64,000 nt of DNA. Origin: Actinacidiphila oryziradicis (GTDB lineage: Bacteria; Actinomycetota; Actinomycetes; Streptomycetales; Streptomycetaceae). Shown piece after piece: positions 31,047 to 40,335 of the stretch. Where the stretch lies: the NCBI RefSeq assembly GCF_005047355.1, contig NZ_SUMC01000002.1:186001-250000 (forward strand), given 5' to 3'. The notes under the pieces were generated by a model. The model made no database searches. It was given only the letters and a program-made list of their open reading frames with translations, and was not told the DNA's origin. Numbering within the stretch: position 1 is the stretch's first letter; every line of letters starts with the position of its first letter. A program made the translations under genes and the position numbers.

Positions 31047-31478
31047 TCAGACCTGCGCGTCTGTCCTCGGGGCGCACAGGGCCCAGATGATGAAGGCGTC
31101 CACCGCGATCAACACGATGGCCCAGACCGGGGCATACGGCAGCCACATGAAGTTGGCGAGCATGCTGAGCCCGGCGAGCACTACGCCGACCACCCGCGCC
31201 CACAGCATCCCGCTGAGCAGCGCGAACCCGGCGACGGCGACCAGAGCGCCGAGGACGATGTGGATGAAGCCCCAGCTGGTCAGGTTGAACTGGAAGGTGT
31301 AGTTGGGCGTGGCGATGAAGACAGCGTCCTTGGCGATCGCGGCGACGCCCTCGAAAATCGCCATGATGCCGCCGAAGATCATCAGAACCGCCGCGACCAC
31401 GGTCCACCCGGCCGCGAACTCTGTGCGTGTGGTCCTCGGGGCGTGGCCTCTGCCCGTACCGCTGATGTGACTGGTCAT
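31047..31478 (-). CDS. DUF7144 family membrane protein
   Basis: A 143-residue protein with four transmembrane helices. A short polar N-terminus (TSHISGTGRGHAPRTTRTEF) is followed by AAGWTVVAAVLMIFGGIMAIFEGVAAI, the W-G-F-I-H motif of helix 2, and a C-terminal helix ending ALCAPRTDAQV. This matches the DUF7144 group found widely in actinomycetes. The ATG at 31478 has AAGGAG six bases upstream. No function is known for the family. It stands alone, downstream of the nuo operon's terminator hairpins. Confidence 0.85.
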   Translation of the reverse strand: MTSHISGTGRGHAPRTTRTEFAAGWTVVAAVLMIFGGIMAIFEGVAAIAKDAVFIATPNYTFQFNLTSWGFIHIVLGALVAVAGFALLSGMLWARVVGVVLAGLSMLANFMWLPYAPVWAIVLIAVDAFIIWALCAPRTDAQV

Positions 31479-31620
31479 GTCGGGCTCCTTCCGGAAGGAG
31501 ACCCGCCGTTCTGGCCGGAGAGCCAGATCGACGGCTTCCGAATTCCACGCTTCCACTACTTCCCCGGTACGGCACCTCAGGCCCGGCGCCACCGCGACCC
31601 GTCACCTCGGCCTCATCGAC

Positions 31621-31677
31621 CCCGTTTCGCCACGGAAACGGGCGCCCCGGGACCGACCGATCCGGTCCTGGGGCACC
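31621..31677. terminator. double hairpin ending the nuoA-N operon
   Basis: Two adjacent stems lie just past the nuoN1 stop at 31692. One is GGCGCCCCGGGACCG against CGGTCCTGGGGCACC (31641-31677, 15 bp with two non-Watson-Crick positions). The other is CCCGTTTC/GAAACGGG (31621-31642, 8 bp). Confidence 0.65.
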
Positions 31678-31691
31678 GCCACCCGCAGCGG

Positions 31692-33350
31692 TCACCGCAC
31701 GAAGACCCCAGCCTGCCCTGCCAGGTCCAGGAAGTACTGCGGTGCGACACCGAGCACCAGCGTCACCGCGACCCCGATCCCGATGGCCGTGTACGTCAGC
31801 GGGCTCGCGACCGCCACTGTCGGACCGTCGGCCTTCGGCTCGCTGAAGAACATCAGCACGATCACCCGGATGTAGAAGAACGCGGCGATGGCCGACGAGA
31901 TCACACCGACGATCACCAGGGGCATCGCCCCGCCCTCCGCCGCCGCCTTGAAGACCGCGAACTTTCCGGCGAAGCCGCTGGTCAGCGGGATACCGGCAAA
32001 GGCCAGCAGGAACACCGCGAACACGGCCGCGACCAGCGGCGAACGCCGCCCGAGCCCGGCCCAGCGCGAAAGGTGGGTCGCCTCGCCATCGGCGTCGCGG
32101 ACCAGCGTCACCACGGCGAAGGCGCCCAGCGTCACAAACGAGTACGCCGCCAGGTAGAAGAGCACCGACGAGACGCCGTCCTCCGAAGTCGCGATGACCC
32201 CGGAGAGGATGAAGCCCGCGTGCGCGATGGAGGAGTACGCGAGGAGCCGTTTCACATCGGTCTGCGTCACGGCGACGATCGCGCCGAGCAGCATCGTGAG
32301 TATGGCGACGCCCCACATCACCGGCCGCCAGTCCCACCTCAGCCCCGGGAGGACGACGTAGAGCAGCCTCAGCAGCGCACCGAACGCGGCCACCTTGGTC
32401 GCCGCCGCCATGAAGCCGGTGACGGGCGTGGGGGCGCCCTGGTAGACATCCGGCGTCCACATGTGGAAGGGGACGGCACCGACCTTGAAGAGCAGGCCCA
32501 TCACGACGAGCGCGGCGCCGATCAGCAGCAGCGCGTCGTTGCCGGTCGTGGCGGCGAGCGCCGGGGTGAGCTTGGCGGAGCCGTCGATGACGTCGGCGAT
32601 GCCGGAGTAGGTGACGGTGCCGGAATAGCCGTACAGCAGAGCGATGCCGAAGAGCAGGAAGGCGGAGGAGAAGGCGCCGAGGAGGAAGTACTTGACCGCG
32701 GCCTCCTGGGACAGCACCCGCCGGCGCCGCGCCAGCGCGCACAGCAGGTAGAGCGGCAGGGAGAAGACCTCAAGGGCGATGAAGAGCGTCAGCAGATCGT
32801 TCGCCGCCGGGAAGATCAGCATGCCGCCGATGGCGAAGAGCAGCAGCGGGAAGACCTCGGTGGTGGTGAAGCCGGCCTTCACGGCGACTTTCTCGGCGTC
32901 GCCGCCGGGAATCGCGGAGCCCTGGGCGGCGAAGGAGTCGACGTGCCGGCCGTGCGCCTTGGGGTCGAGGCGGCGCTCGGCGAAGGTGAAGACCCCGACG
33001 AGGCCGACCAGCAGGATCGTGCCCTGCAGGAAGAGCGCCGGGCCGTCGACGGCCACGGCGCCCATGGCGGCGATATGGGCCTTGGTGGAGGCGTAACCAT
33101 CGGCGGCCAGAGCGATGACGGCGGCAAAGGCGGCGGCCAGACCGACCACGCTCACGCCCAGTTGGGCGAGATAGCGGGAGCGGCGGGGCAGGAAGGCCTC
33201 CAGGAGGATCCCGAGGACCGCCGCGCCGAAGACGATCAGGGTCGGGGCGAGCTGGGCGTACTCGATCTTCGGCGGAGTGATCTTGTCGGCGGCGGGAGTC
33301 GCTGCCGCGCTTGTCCACAGGCTGTGGACAATTGTTCCCGTGGCGCTCAC
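31692..33350 (-). CDS. nuoN: NADH-quinone oxidoreductase subunit N
   Basis: A 552-residue antiporter-like subunit, last gene of the complete 14-gene operon. It shows the LFKVGAVPFHMWTPDVYQGAPTPVTGFMAAATKVAAF helix pair and DVKRLLAYSSIAHAGFILSG. The GTG at 33350 overlaps the nuoM1 stop by 4 nt. It pumps protons as part of the membrane arm. Strong double hairpins follow the stop. It is about 50 residues longer than the second-cluster copy, with a different N-terminal segment. Confidence 0.97.
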   Translation of the reverse strand: MSATGTIVHSLWTSAAATPAADKITPPKIEYAQLAPTLIVFGAAVLGILLEAFLPRRSRYLAQLGVSVVGLAAAFAAVIALAADGYASTKAHIAAMGAVAVDGPALFLQGTILLVGLVGVFTFAERRLDPKAHGRHVDSFAAQGSAIPGGDAEKVAVKAGFTTTEVFPLLLFAIGGMLIFPAANDLLTLFIALEVFSLPLYLLCALARRRRVLSQEAAVKYFLLGAFSSAFLLFGIALLYGYSGTVTYSGIADVIDGSAKLTPALAATTGNDALLLIGAALVVMGLLFKVGAVPFHMWTPDVYQGAPTPVTGFMAAATKVAAFGALLRLLYVVLPGLRWDWRPVMWGVAILTMLLGAIVAVTQTDVKRLLAYSSIAHAGFILSGVIATSEDGVSSVLFYLAAYSFVTLGAFAVVTLVRDADGEATHLSRWAGLGRRSPLVAAVFAVFLLAFAGIPLTSGFAGKFAVFKAAAEGGAMPLVIVGVISSAIAAFFYIRVIVLMFFSEPKADGPTVAVASPLTYTAIGIGVAVTLVLGVAPQYFLDLAGQAGVFVR

Positions 33351-34942
33351 TTCACAGCCTCCACAGCGGGCTTGGGGTCGGTCTTGTGCACATCGGAGAG
33401 GGTCTGCTTGACCGCCGGATTCACGATGTCGGTCACCGGCTTCGGGTAAACGCCCAGGAAGAGCAGCAGCGCGATCAGCGGTGCCACCACGAGCAGTTCC
33501 CGGACCCGCAGATCCGGCATGCCGTGGATGCCCGCCTTCACCGGGCCGGTCATCGTCCGCTGATAGAGGATCAGTACATAGAGTGCCGCCAGCACGATGC
33601 CCGCTGTGGCGACGATCCCGAGCGCCGGGTAACGGCTGAAGGTGCCGACCAGGACGAGGAATTCACTGACGAAGGGCGCCAGCCCGGGCAGCGAGAGGGT
33701 GGCGAGCCCACCGACCAGGAAGGTGCCCGCCAGGACCGGCGCCACCTTCTGCACACCGCCGAAGTCGGCGATGAGCCGCGAGCCGCGCCGGCCGATCAGG
33801 AAGCCGGCCACCAGCATCAGGGCGGCGGTCGAGATCCCGTGGTTGACCATGTAGAGCGTGGCCCCGGCCTGGCCCTGGGTGGTCATCACGAAGATGCCCA
33901 GGATGATGAAGCCGAAGTGCGAGATCGACGCATAGGCGACCAGCCGTTTGATGTCCCGCTGACCGATCGCGAGCAGCGCCCCGTAGATGATGCCGATCAC
34001 CGCCAGCACCACGATCACCGGTGTCGCCCACTTGCTCGCCTCCGGGAAGAGCTGGAGGCAGTAGCGAAGCATCGCGAAGGTGCCGACCTTGTCGACGACC
34101 GCCGTGATCAGCACGGCCACCGGCGCCGTCGACTCCCCCATCGCGTTCGGCAGCCAGGTGTGCAGCGGCCACAGCGGCGCCTTCACCGCGAAGGCGAAGA
34201 AGAAGCCCAGGAAGAGCCACCGCTCGGTGGTCGTCGCGAAGTGCAGCTTGCCGGCCGCCCGCGCCTGCAGGATCTCCTGGAGGGAGAAGGTGCCGGTGCC
34301 GAGCTGGTGGGCAGTGGCCGCGTACAGGCCGATGACGGCGGCCAGCATGATCAGGCCGCCGACCAGGTTGTAGAGCAGGAACTTCACGGCGGCGTAGCTG
34401 CGCTGGCGCGCCGCCTCCTCCTCGCCGTGCGCATGGGCACGGTCCCCGAAGCCGCCGATGAGGAAGTACATCGGGATGAGCATGGCCTCGAAGAAGATGT
34501 AGAAGAGGAAGACATCGGTGGCCTCGAAGGAGAGCACCACCATCGCCTCCACGCCCAGGATCAGCGCGAAGAAGCCCTGCGTCGGCCGCCAGCGGCGGTT
34601 GGGGTTGACGTCTTCCAACGGGTCCGCGTCATGCCAGCCCGCGGCGATGATGAACGGGATCAGCAGTGCCGTCAGCCCGATCAGCGCGACAGCGATGCCG
34701 TCCACACCCAGCTCGTAGCGGACCCCGAAGTCCTTGATCCAGGCGTGCGATTCGGTGAGCTGATACCGCTCGCCGCCCGGATCGAACCGTACGACGATGA
34801 TCGCAGCCAGGACGAGCGTCGCCAGGGAGAAGCCGAGCGCCAGCCACTTGGCGCCGGTACGGCGGGCGGCCGGGACGGCGGCGGTGACGATCGCGCCGAC
34901 CGCAGGCAGCACGGCCGTCGCGGTAAGGAGAGGAAAGCTCAT
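33347..34942 (-). CDS. nuoM: NADH-quinone oxidoreductase subunit M
   Basis: A 531-residue proton-pumping subunit with FAVKAPLWPLHTWLPNAMGESTAPVAVLITAVVDKVGTF and DIKRLVAYASISHFGFIILG. A His/Glu-rich loop (RAHAHGEEEAARQRSYAAVK) lies near residue 180. The start ATG is 70 nt downstream of nuoL1, the only gap above 20 nt apart from that before nuoH, and the gap contains a 21-bp tandem repeat. Confidence 0.97.
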   Translation of the reverse strand: MSFPLLTATAVLPAVGAIVTAAVPAARRTGAKWLALGFSLATLVLAAIIVVRFDPGGERYQLTESHAWIKDFGVRYELGVDGIAVALIGLTALLIPFIIAAGWHDADPLEDVNPNRRWRPTQGFFALILGVEAMVVLSFEATDVFLFYIFFEAMLIPMYFLIGGFGDRAHAHGEEEAARQRSYAAVKFLLYNLVGGLIMLAAVIGLYAATAHQLGTGTFSLQEILQARAAGKLHFATTTERWLFLGFFFAFAVKAPLWPLHTWLPNAMGESTAPVAVLITAVVDKVGTFAMLRYCLQLFPEASKWATPVIVVLAVIGIIYGALLAIGQRDIKRLVAYASISHFGFIILGIFVMTTQGQAGATLYMVNHGISTAALMLVAGFLIGRRGSRLIADFGGVQKVAPVLAGTFLVGGLATLSLPGLAPFVSEFLVLVGTFSRYPALGIVATAGIVLAALYVLILYQRTMTGPVKAGIHGMPDLRVRELLVVAPLIALLLFLGVYPKPVTDIVNPAVKQTLSDVHKTDPKPAVEAVK

Positions 34943-34960
34943 CGTTGACCGACCGCCCTC

Positions 34961-35002
34961 GTCGTGGGACTCGTCGTGAGAGTCGTGGAACTCGTCGTGA
35001 GA
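34961..35002. repeat. 21-bp tandem repeat between nuoL1 and nuoM1
   Basis: Two copies of a 21-nt unit beginning GTCGTGG and ending CTCGTCGTGAGA, with one mismatch. They lie in the only short spacer between these two genes. Confidence 0.85.
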
Positions 35003-35012
35003 TGGGAACGCT

Positions 35013-36956
35013 TCATGACACCGACCTCATGAGGAGAGTCGCCGCGACCAGGACCGCCGCACCGCCGAGCATCGAGACCGCGTAGGAGCGGACGTAGCCG
35101 TTCTGCAGCCGGCGCATCCGGCCCGACAGACCACCGACAGCGGCCGCCGTGCCGTTGACCACCCCGTCGACGACCGAGTGGTCGAGGTACACCAGGCCCC
35201 GGGTGAGGTACTCACCGGGCAGGACCAGCGCCACATGGTTGAAGTCGTCCTGAAGCAGGTCACGCCGGGCCGCGCGGGTCAGCAGGCTCCCGCGCGGGGC
35301 GGTCGCCGGTACGGGGTTGCGTCCGTAGACGGCCCAGGCAAGTCCCGCGCCGAGGAGCAGCACGACCATGGTGGCCGCCGTGACGGTCCCGGCGCCGACC
35401 GGCGAATTGCCCTCGGTGTGGCCGGTGACCGGCTCCAGCCACTTCACGAAGGCACTGTTGATGCTGAAAAGCCCACCGGCGAAGACGGAGCCGAAAGCGA
35501 GGACGATCATCGGGATGGTCATCGACTTCGGCGACTCGTGCGGATGCGGCACGGCGTGCTCGCCACGGGTCCCGGCCGCCGGCTCCGCGCTCGGCGCGTC
35601 CGGCGACGGCGTCGTACGCCACCGTTCCTCGCCGAAGAAGGTCATCAGCATCACGCGGGTCATATAGAAGGCGGTGATGGCCGCGCCCAGCAGAGCCGCG
35701 CCGCCGAGGACCCAGCCCTCGGTGCCGCCCTTGGCGAAGGCAGCCTCGATGATCTTGTCCTTGGAGAAGAAGCCGGACAGCCCCGGGAAGCCGATGATGG
35801 CGAGATAGCCGAGCCCGAACGTCACAAAAGTGACCGGCATGTACTTGCGCAGGCCCCCGTACTTGCGCATGTCGACCTCGTCGTTCATGCCGTGCATGAC
35901 CGAACCGGCACCCAGGAAGAGCCCGGCCTTGAAGAAGCCGTGGGTGACCAGGTGCATGATCGCGAAGACATAGCCGATCGGTCCGAGCCCTGCCGCGAGG
36001 ATCATGTAGCCGATCTGCGACATCGTGGAACCGGCGAGCGCCTTCTTGATGTCGTCCTTCGCGCAACCGACGATCGCGCCGAAGAGCAGCGTGACCGCGC
36101 CCACGGTCACCACCGCCATCTGTGCGTCCGGCGAGGCGTTGAAGATCGCCCCGGACCGGGTGATCAGATACACCCCGGCGGTCACCATCGTCGCCGCGTG
36201 GATCAGCGCCGAGACGGGGGTCGGGCCCTCCATCGCGTCACCGAGCCAGCTCTGCAGCGGCACCTGGGCCGACTTGCCGCAGGCGGCGAGCAGAAGCATG
36301 AAACCAATACCGGTGACCGTGGCGTGCTTGGCCTCACCGACGTGTGAGAGCACCGGGCCGAAGGCGAAGGTCCCGAAGGTGGTGAACATCAGCATGATCG
36401 CGATCGACAGGCCCACATCGCCGACGCGGTTGACGATGAACGCCTTCTTGGCAGCCGTCGCGGCGCTCGGCTTGTGCTGCCAGAAGCCGATCAGCAGATA
36501 GGAGGCGAGGCCGACGCCCTCCCAGCCGACGTACAGCAGCAGGTAGTTGTCCGCGAGGACGAGCAGCAGCATCGCCGCGAGAAAGAGGTTGAGGTAGCCG
36601 AAGAAGCGGCGGCGGCGCTCGTCGTGCTCCATGTAGCCGATCGAATAGATGTGGATCAGCGTGCCCACACCGGTGATCAGCAGCACGAATGTCATCGACA
36701 ATTGGTCCAGCTGGAAGGCGACATCCGCCCGGAAGCCGCCGACCGGCACCCAGCTGAAGAGGTGGGAGTGCAGCGCCCGGTTCTCCCCGGAGCGGCCCAG
36801 CATGCCGGCGAAGAGCACCACGGCGAGGACGAAGGAGACACCCGCGAACAGGGTGCCGATCCAGTGCCCGGCGCGGTCCAGCCGCCGGCCGCCGGTCAGC
36901 AGGACGCCCGAGCCCAGCAGTGGCGCCAGGACGAGCAATCCGATGAGAGTTGACAC
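35013..36956 (-). CDS. nuoL: NADH-quinone oxidoreductase subunit L
   Basis: A 647-residue subunit, the largest antiporter-like protein of complex I. It shows [37 protein letters not shown] and [21 protein letters not shown], then a cytoplasmic loop rich in Pro and Ala (about 440-475) and the C-terminal lateral helix region. The GTG at 36956 follows the nuoK1 stop by 12 nt, with AAGGGG in between. Confidence 0.97.
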   Translation of the reverse strand: MSTLIGLLVLAPLLGSGVLLTGGRRLDRAGHWIGTLFAGVSFVLAVVLFAGMLGRSGENRALHSHLFSWVPVGGFRADVAFQLDQLSMTFVLLITGVGTLIHIYSIGYMEHDERRRRFFGYLNLFLAAMLLLVLADNYLLLYVGWEGVGLASYLLIGFWQHKPSAATAAKKAFIVNRVGDVGLSIAIMLMFTTFGTFAFGPVLSHVGEAKHATVTGIGFMLLLAACGKSAQVPLQSWLGDAMEGPTPVSALIHAATMVTAGVYLITRSGAIFNASPDAQMAVVTVGAVTLLFGAIVGCAKDDIKKALAGSTMSQIGYMILAAGLGPIGYVFAIMHLVTHGFFKAGLFLGAGSVMHGMNDEVDMRKYGGLRKYMPVTFVTFGLGYLAIIGFPGLSGFFSKDKIIEAAFAKGGTEGWVLGGAALLGAAITAFYMTRVMLMTFFGEERWRTTPSPDAPSAEPAAGTRGEHAVPHPHESPKSMTIPMIVLAFGSVFAGGLFSINSAFVKWLEPVTGHTEGNSPVGAGTVTAATMVVLLLGAGLAWAVYGRNPVPATAPRGSLLTRAARRDLLQDDFNHVALVLPGEYLTRGLVYLDHSVVDGVVNGTAAAVGGLSGRMRRLQNGYVRSYAVSMLGGAAVLVAATLLMRSVS

Positions 36957-36968
36957 AGGTTCGACCCC

Positions 36969-37268
36969 TTACAGCTTCATCAGGCTGGCGTCGTCGACCG
37001 AAGCCGAGTGACGGGAGCGGAAGATCGTCACAATGATCGCCAGGCCGACGACCACCTCGGCGGCGGCGACAACCATCGTGAAGAAGGCGATGACCTGGCC
37101 GTCGAGATTGCCGTGCAGCCGGGAGAAAGTGACAAACGCCAGATTGCACGCGTTCAGCATCAGCTCGACGCACATGAAGACGACGATCGCATTTCGCCGG
37201 ATCAGCACCCCGGCCGCGCCGATGCTGAACAGCAGCGCCGACAGATACACGTAGTTGACCGGATTCAC
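36969..37268 (-). CDS. nuoK: NADH-quinone oxidoreductase subunit K
   Basis: A 99-residue, three-helix subunit of standard length. The two membrane glutamates are in [21 protein letters not shown] and in [19 protein letters not shown]. The GTG start at 37268 overlaps the nuoJ1 stop (GTGA). It lacks the charged tail seen in the second-cluster copy. Confidence 0.97.
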   Translation of the reverse strand: MNPVNYVYLSALLFSIGAAGVLIRRNAIVVFMCVELMLNACNLAFVTFSRLHGNLDGQVIAFFTMVVAAAEVVVGLAIIVTIFRSRHSASVDDASLMKL

Positions 37269-38101
37269 TTCGCTCCCTCCTCCGCCTCGGTGTGGACCCG
37301 TTCCAGCCAGTTGTGCGCGCGCGTTTCGAGCTCGGCGACGCCGGTCAGGGGCTCGCCCGACACATCACGGATCTGGCCGCGTCCGCGCAGCGTGGCATTG
37401 ACGGTCAACTCGGACGGGGTGCCGTCGGGCAGCAGGCCGGGGATGTCCACCGCGTTGTGCCGTGCGTACACGCCGGGCGCGGGCAGCGGGGGGACCTGGA
37501 TGTTCTCGCGCACCCGCAGCTCGGCGAGCTCGCGCTGGGTCTGACGCTCCTCGGTCCGCTCGCGGTGGGTGAGGACCATCGCCCCGACCGCCGCGGTGAT
37601 CAGCAGGGCGCCGGTGATCTCGAAGGCCCATACGTACTTGGTGAAGATCAGGGCGGCCAGGCCCTGGACATTGCCGCCCGCATTGGCCTGGCCGAGTCCG
37701 GCGAAGGTGTTCAGCTTGGCGTTGCCGATGCCGGCGATCAGCAGGATCCCGAAACCGACGCCGCATGCGGCGGCCAGCCAGCGCTGGCCCTTTAGGGTCT
37801 CCTTGAGCGAGTCGGCGGCGGTGATGCCGACCAGCATGACCACGAAGAGGAAGAGCATCATGATCGCGCCGGTGTAGACGACGATCTGCACGATGCCGAG
37901 GAAGTACGCGCCTTCCGCGAGATAGAAGACGGCCAGCACGATCATCGTCCCGGCCAGCGACAGCGCGCTGTGCACGGCCCTCTTCATCAGTACCGTACCG
38001 AGCGCGCCCAGCACGGCGACGGTCCCGAGCAGCCAGAACTGCACCGCTTCGCCGGTCGAGGTGGTGCTCGCTACCGCTGCGAGCGTCGCGGTGGTGCTCA
38101 T
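37265..38101 (-). CDS. nuoJ: NADH-quinone oxidoreductase subunit J
   Basis: A 278-residue subunit. Five transmembrane helices include [27 protein letters not shown]. They are followed by a soluble tail of about 100 residues, beginning [15 protein letters not shown], with a conserved-looking [19 protein letters not shown] segment. This tail is absent from the second copy. The ATG at 38101 overlaps the nuoI1 stop by 4 nt. Confidence 0.97.
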   Translation of the reverse strand: MSTTATLAAVASTTSTGEAVQFWLLGTVAVLGALGTVLMKRAVHSALSLAGTMIVLAVFYLAEGAYFLGIVQIVVYTGAIMMLFLFVVMLVGITAADSLKETLKGQRWLAAACGVGFGILLIAGIGNAKLNTFAGLGQANAGGNVQGLAALIFTKYVWAFEITGALLITAAVGAMVLTHRERTEERQTQRELAELRVRENIQVPPLPAPGVYARHNAVDIPGLLPDGTPSELTVNATLRGRGQIRDVSGEPLTGVAELETRAHNWLERVHTEAEEGAK

Positions 38102-38775
38102 GCCTCGCCTCCTGTCCCGGCGGGCGCCGCGCCCCCGGTGGGCGGAACGCGCACGCCCGGCTCGGCCCCGGCCGCGGGCTCGGATTCGGGCACTTCGCCC
38201 TTGCTCCACGCCACCTGGCGCACCGTGCCGGGGGCGGCCTCGGTGACCAGGCCGCGGTAATAGTCCTGCTCGTCCATCCCGGGGTAAATGGCGTGGGGCG
38301 AGTCGACCATGGTCTCCTCCAGCCCGGCGAGCAGCTGCTCCTTCGTGAAGATCAGCGATTCGCGGCTGCTGTCGGCGAGTTCGTACTCATTCGTCATCGT
38401 CAGCGCCCGGGTCGGGCACGCTTCGATGCACAGCCCGCACAGAATGCAGCGCGCGTAGTTGATCTGGTAGACCCGGCCGTACCGCTCGCCGGGGGAGTAA
38501 CGCTCCTCTTCCGTGTTGTCGGCGCCCTCGACATAGATCGCATCGGCCGGGCAGGCCCAGGCACACAGCTCGCAGCCGATGCACTTCTCCAGCCCGTCCG
38601 GGTGCCGGTTGAGCTGGTGGCGGCCGTGGAAGCGGGGAGCGGTGGGCTTCTTCACCTCGGGGTACTGCTCGGTCAGCCGCTTCTTGAACATGGCCTTGAA
38701 GGTCACGCCGAAGCCCGCGACCGGGCCAAGCAGGGGGGGCCGGGGGGGCTTCCCCGGGACAGTACCGTCAGGCAT
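38098..38775 (-). CDS. nuoI: NADH-quinone oxidoreductase subunit I
   Basis: A 225-residue subunit with two 4Fe-4S motifs: Cys65/68/71/75 ([11 protein letters not shown]) and Cys110/113/116/120 ([11 protein letters not shown]), clusters N6a and N6b. It passes electrons from NuoG to NuoB. The C-terminal tail is Pro/Ala/Gly-rich. The ATG at 38775 lies inside the end of nuoH1 (8-nt overlap), with AAAGGAGG upstream. Confidence 0.97.
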   Translation of the reverse strand: MPDGTVPGKPPRPPLLGPVAGFGVTFKAMFKKRLTEQYPEVKKPTAPRFHGRHQLNRHPDGLEKCIGCELCAWACPADAIYVEGADNTEEERYSPGERYGRVYQINYARCILCGLCIEACPTRALTMTNEYELADSSRESLIFTKEQLLAGLEETMVDSPHAIYPGMDEQDYYRGLVTEAAPGTVRQVAWSKGEVPESEPAAGAEPGVRVPPTGGAAPAGTGGEA

Positions 38776-40159
38776 CGTCGGCCTCCTTTCCGTCACTGTC
38801 AGTATTGGGGCCACCACTGACAATCAGCTCGCGATCATGGCGGGAACGACGTCGGGGCACCGGCGGCAGCGTCTGGCCGGGCAGCGGTGGCACGGGGAAG
38901 CCGCCCGCCATCGGGTCGAACTCGACCGGTGGCGCGAGCTTCTCGGCCGCCTCGCGCTCCTTCTCCTCGCGGTCCCGGAAGACATCGACGATGAGGGAGA
39001 TGAGCAGCAGCCCTAGAACCGCCCCGCCGACGTAGAGCAGGATCGACTGGAAGTTGTAGTTCTCGTTCCGCAACGCCCGGACCGTGGCGACCAGCATCAG
39101 CCAGACCACCGAGACCGGGATGAGGACCTTCCAGCCCAGCTTCATCAGCTGGTCGTACCGCACCCTTGGGAGGGTGCCGCGCAGCCAGATGAAGAAGAAG
39201 AGCAGCAGCTGCACCTTGATGACGAACCACAGCATCGGCCACCAACCGTGGTTCGCGCCCTCCCAGAAGGTGCTGATGGGCCACGGGGCCCGCCAGCCGC
39301 CCAGGAAGAGGGTGGTCGCGACCGCCGAGACGGTGACCATGTTGACGTACTCGGCGAGCATGAACAGCGCGAACTTGATCGACGAGTACTCGGTGTTGAA
39401 GCCGCCGACCAGGTCGCCCTCGGACTCCGGCATGTCGAAGGGGGCGCGGTTGGTCTCGCCGACCATCGTGGCGATGTAGATGAGGAAGGAGACCGGGAGC
39501 AGCACGATGTACCAGCGGTTCTGCTGCGCCTCGACGATCGTCGAGGTCGACATCGAGCCGGAGTAGAGGAAGACCGACGCGAAGGCGACACCCATCGCGA
39601 TCTCGTACGAGATCATCTGGGCGCAGGAGCGCAGTCCGCCCAGGAGCGGGTACGTCGAGCCGGACGACCAGCCGGCCAGCACGATGCCGTAGATGCCGAT
39701 GGACGCGGTGGCCAGGATGTAGAGGATGCCGATCGGCAGATCGGTCAGCTGCATCGGGGTGCGGTGCCCGAAGATCGAGACCTCGTTGTCGGACGGCCCG
39801 AAGGGGATCACCGCGATCGCCATGAAGGCCGGGACGGCCGCCACGATCGGCGCGAGGACGTAGACCAGCTTGTCGGCCCGCCTGACGACGATGTCTTCCT
39901 TCAGCATCAGCTTGATGCCGTCGGCGAGCGACTGGAGCATGCCCCAGGGGCCGTGCCGGTTGGGGCCGATCCGCAGCTGCATCCAGGCGACGACCTTGCG
40001 TTCCCAGACGATCGAGAAGAGCACGGTCAGCATCAGGAACGCGAAGCAGAAGACCGCCTTCAGCAGGATCAGCCACCACGGATCCCGCCCGAACGCCGAC
40101 AGGTCGTCGGCCGCGAGGTGATTCAGGCCCACGGTCTGAACCGTTGAGATGGCGCTCAT
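38768..40159 (-). CDS. nuoH: NADH-quinone oxidoreductase subunit H
   Basis: A 463-residue membrane subunit at the Q-site/membrane-arm junction. It shows [27 protein letters not shown], the acidic loop [26 protein letters not shown], and the C-terminal [15 protein letters not shown], then an extra C-terminal region with a further membrane helix and a charged tail of about 90 residues. The ATG at 40159 has GGAGG upstream. It is preceded by a 59-codon frame that overlaps both this start and the nuoG stop. Confidence 0.97.
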   Translation of the reverse strand: MSAISTVQTVGLNHLAADDLSAFGRDPWWLILLKAVFCFAFLMLTVLFSIVWERKVVAWMQLRIGPNRHGPWGMLQSLADGIKLMLKEDIVVRRADKLVYVLAPIVAAVPAFMAIAVIPFGPSDNEVSIFGHRTPMQLTDLPIGILYILATASIGIYGIVLAGWSSGSTYPLLGGLRSCAQMISYEIAMGVAFASVFLYSGSMSTSTIVEAQQNRWYIVLLPVSFLIYIATMVGETNRAPFDMPESEGDLVGGFNTEYSSIKFALFMLAEYVNMVTVSAVATTLFLGGWRAPWPISTFWEGANHGWWPMLWFVIKVQLLLFFFIWLRGTLPRVRYDQLMKLGWKVLIPVSVVWLMLVATVRALRNENYNFQSILLYVGGAVLGLLLISLIVDVFRDREEKEREAAEKLAPPVEFDPMAGGFPVPPLPGQTLPPVPRRRSRHDRELIVSGGPNTDSDGKEADDA

Positions 40160-40335
40160 GGCCGCACCTCCATGGCCTCGAAGTTTGTTCCGGCCACGCA
40201 ACCCAACTGGCTACTGCCGGTTCCGCACCGCCGGACGACGCCGTTTCGCCTCGCGCCGTGGCGGCGGGAGATACGTGCCGGAACCGTCCGGCGGTATTGA
40301 GCCGATCTCAGCCCATGGGGCAGGAGCGTGGTCAC
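40156..40335 (-). CDS. possible 59-residue coupled small ORF between nuoG and nuoH
   Basis: A GTG at 40335 overlaps the nuoG stop as GTGA, preceded by GGAGG 9-10 nt upstream. The frame runs 59 codons and its TGA overlaps the nuoH ATG as ATGA. The predicted product is basic (many Arg), with three cysteines, and has no match I recognise. Its third-position GC is about 76%, below normal for the genes around it. The perfect fit at both ends suggests translation that couples nuoG to nuoH, but this could be a neutral spacer that happens to be open. Confidence 0.4.
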   Translation of the reverse strand: MTTLLPHGLRSAQYRRTVPARISRRHGARRNGVVRRCGTGSSQLGCVAGTNFEAMEVRP

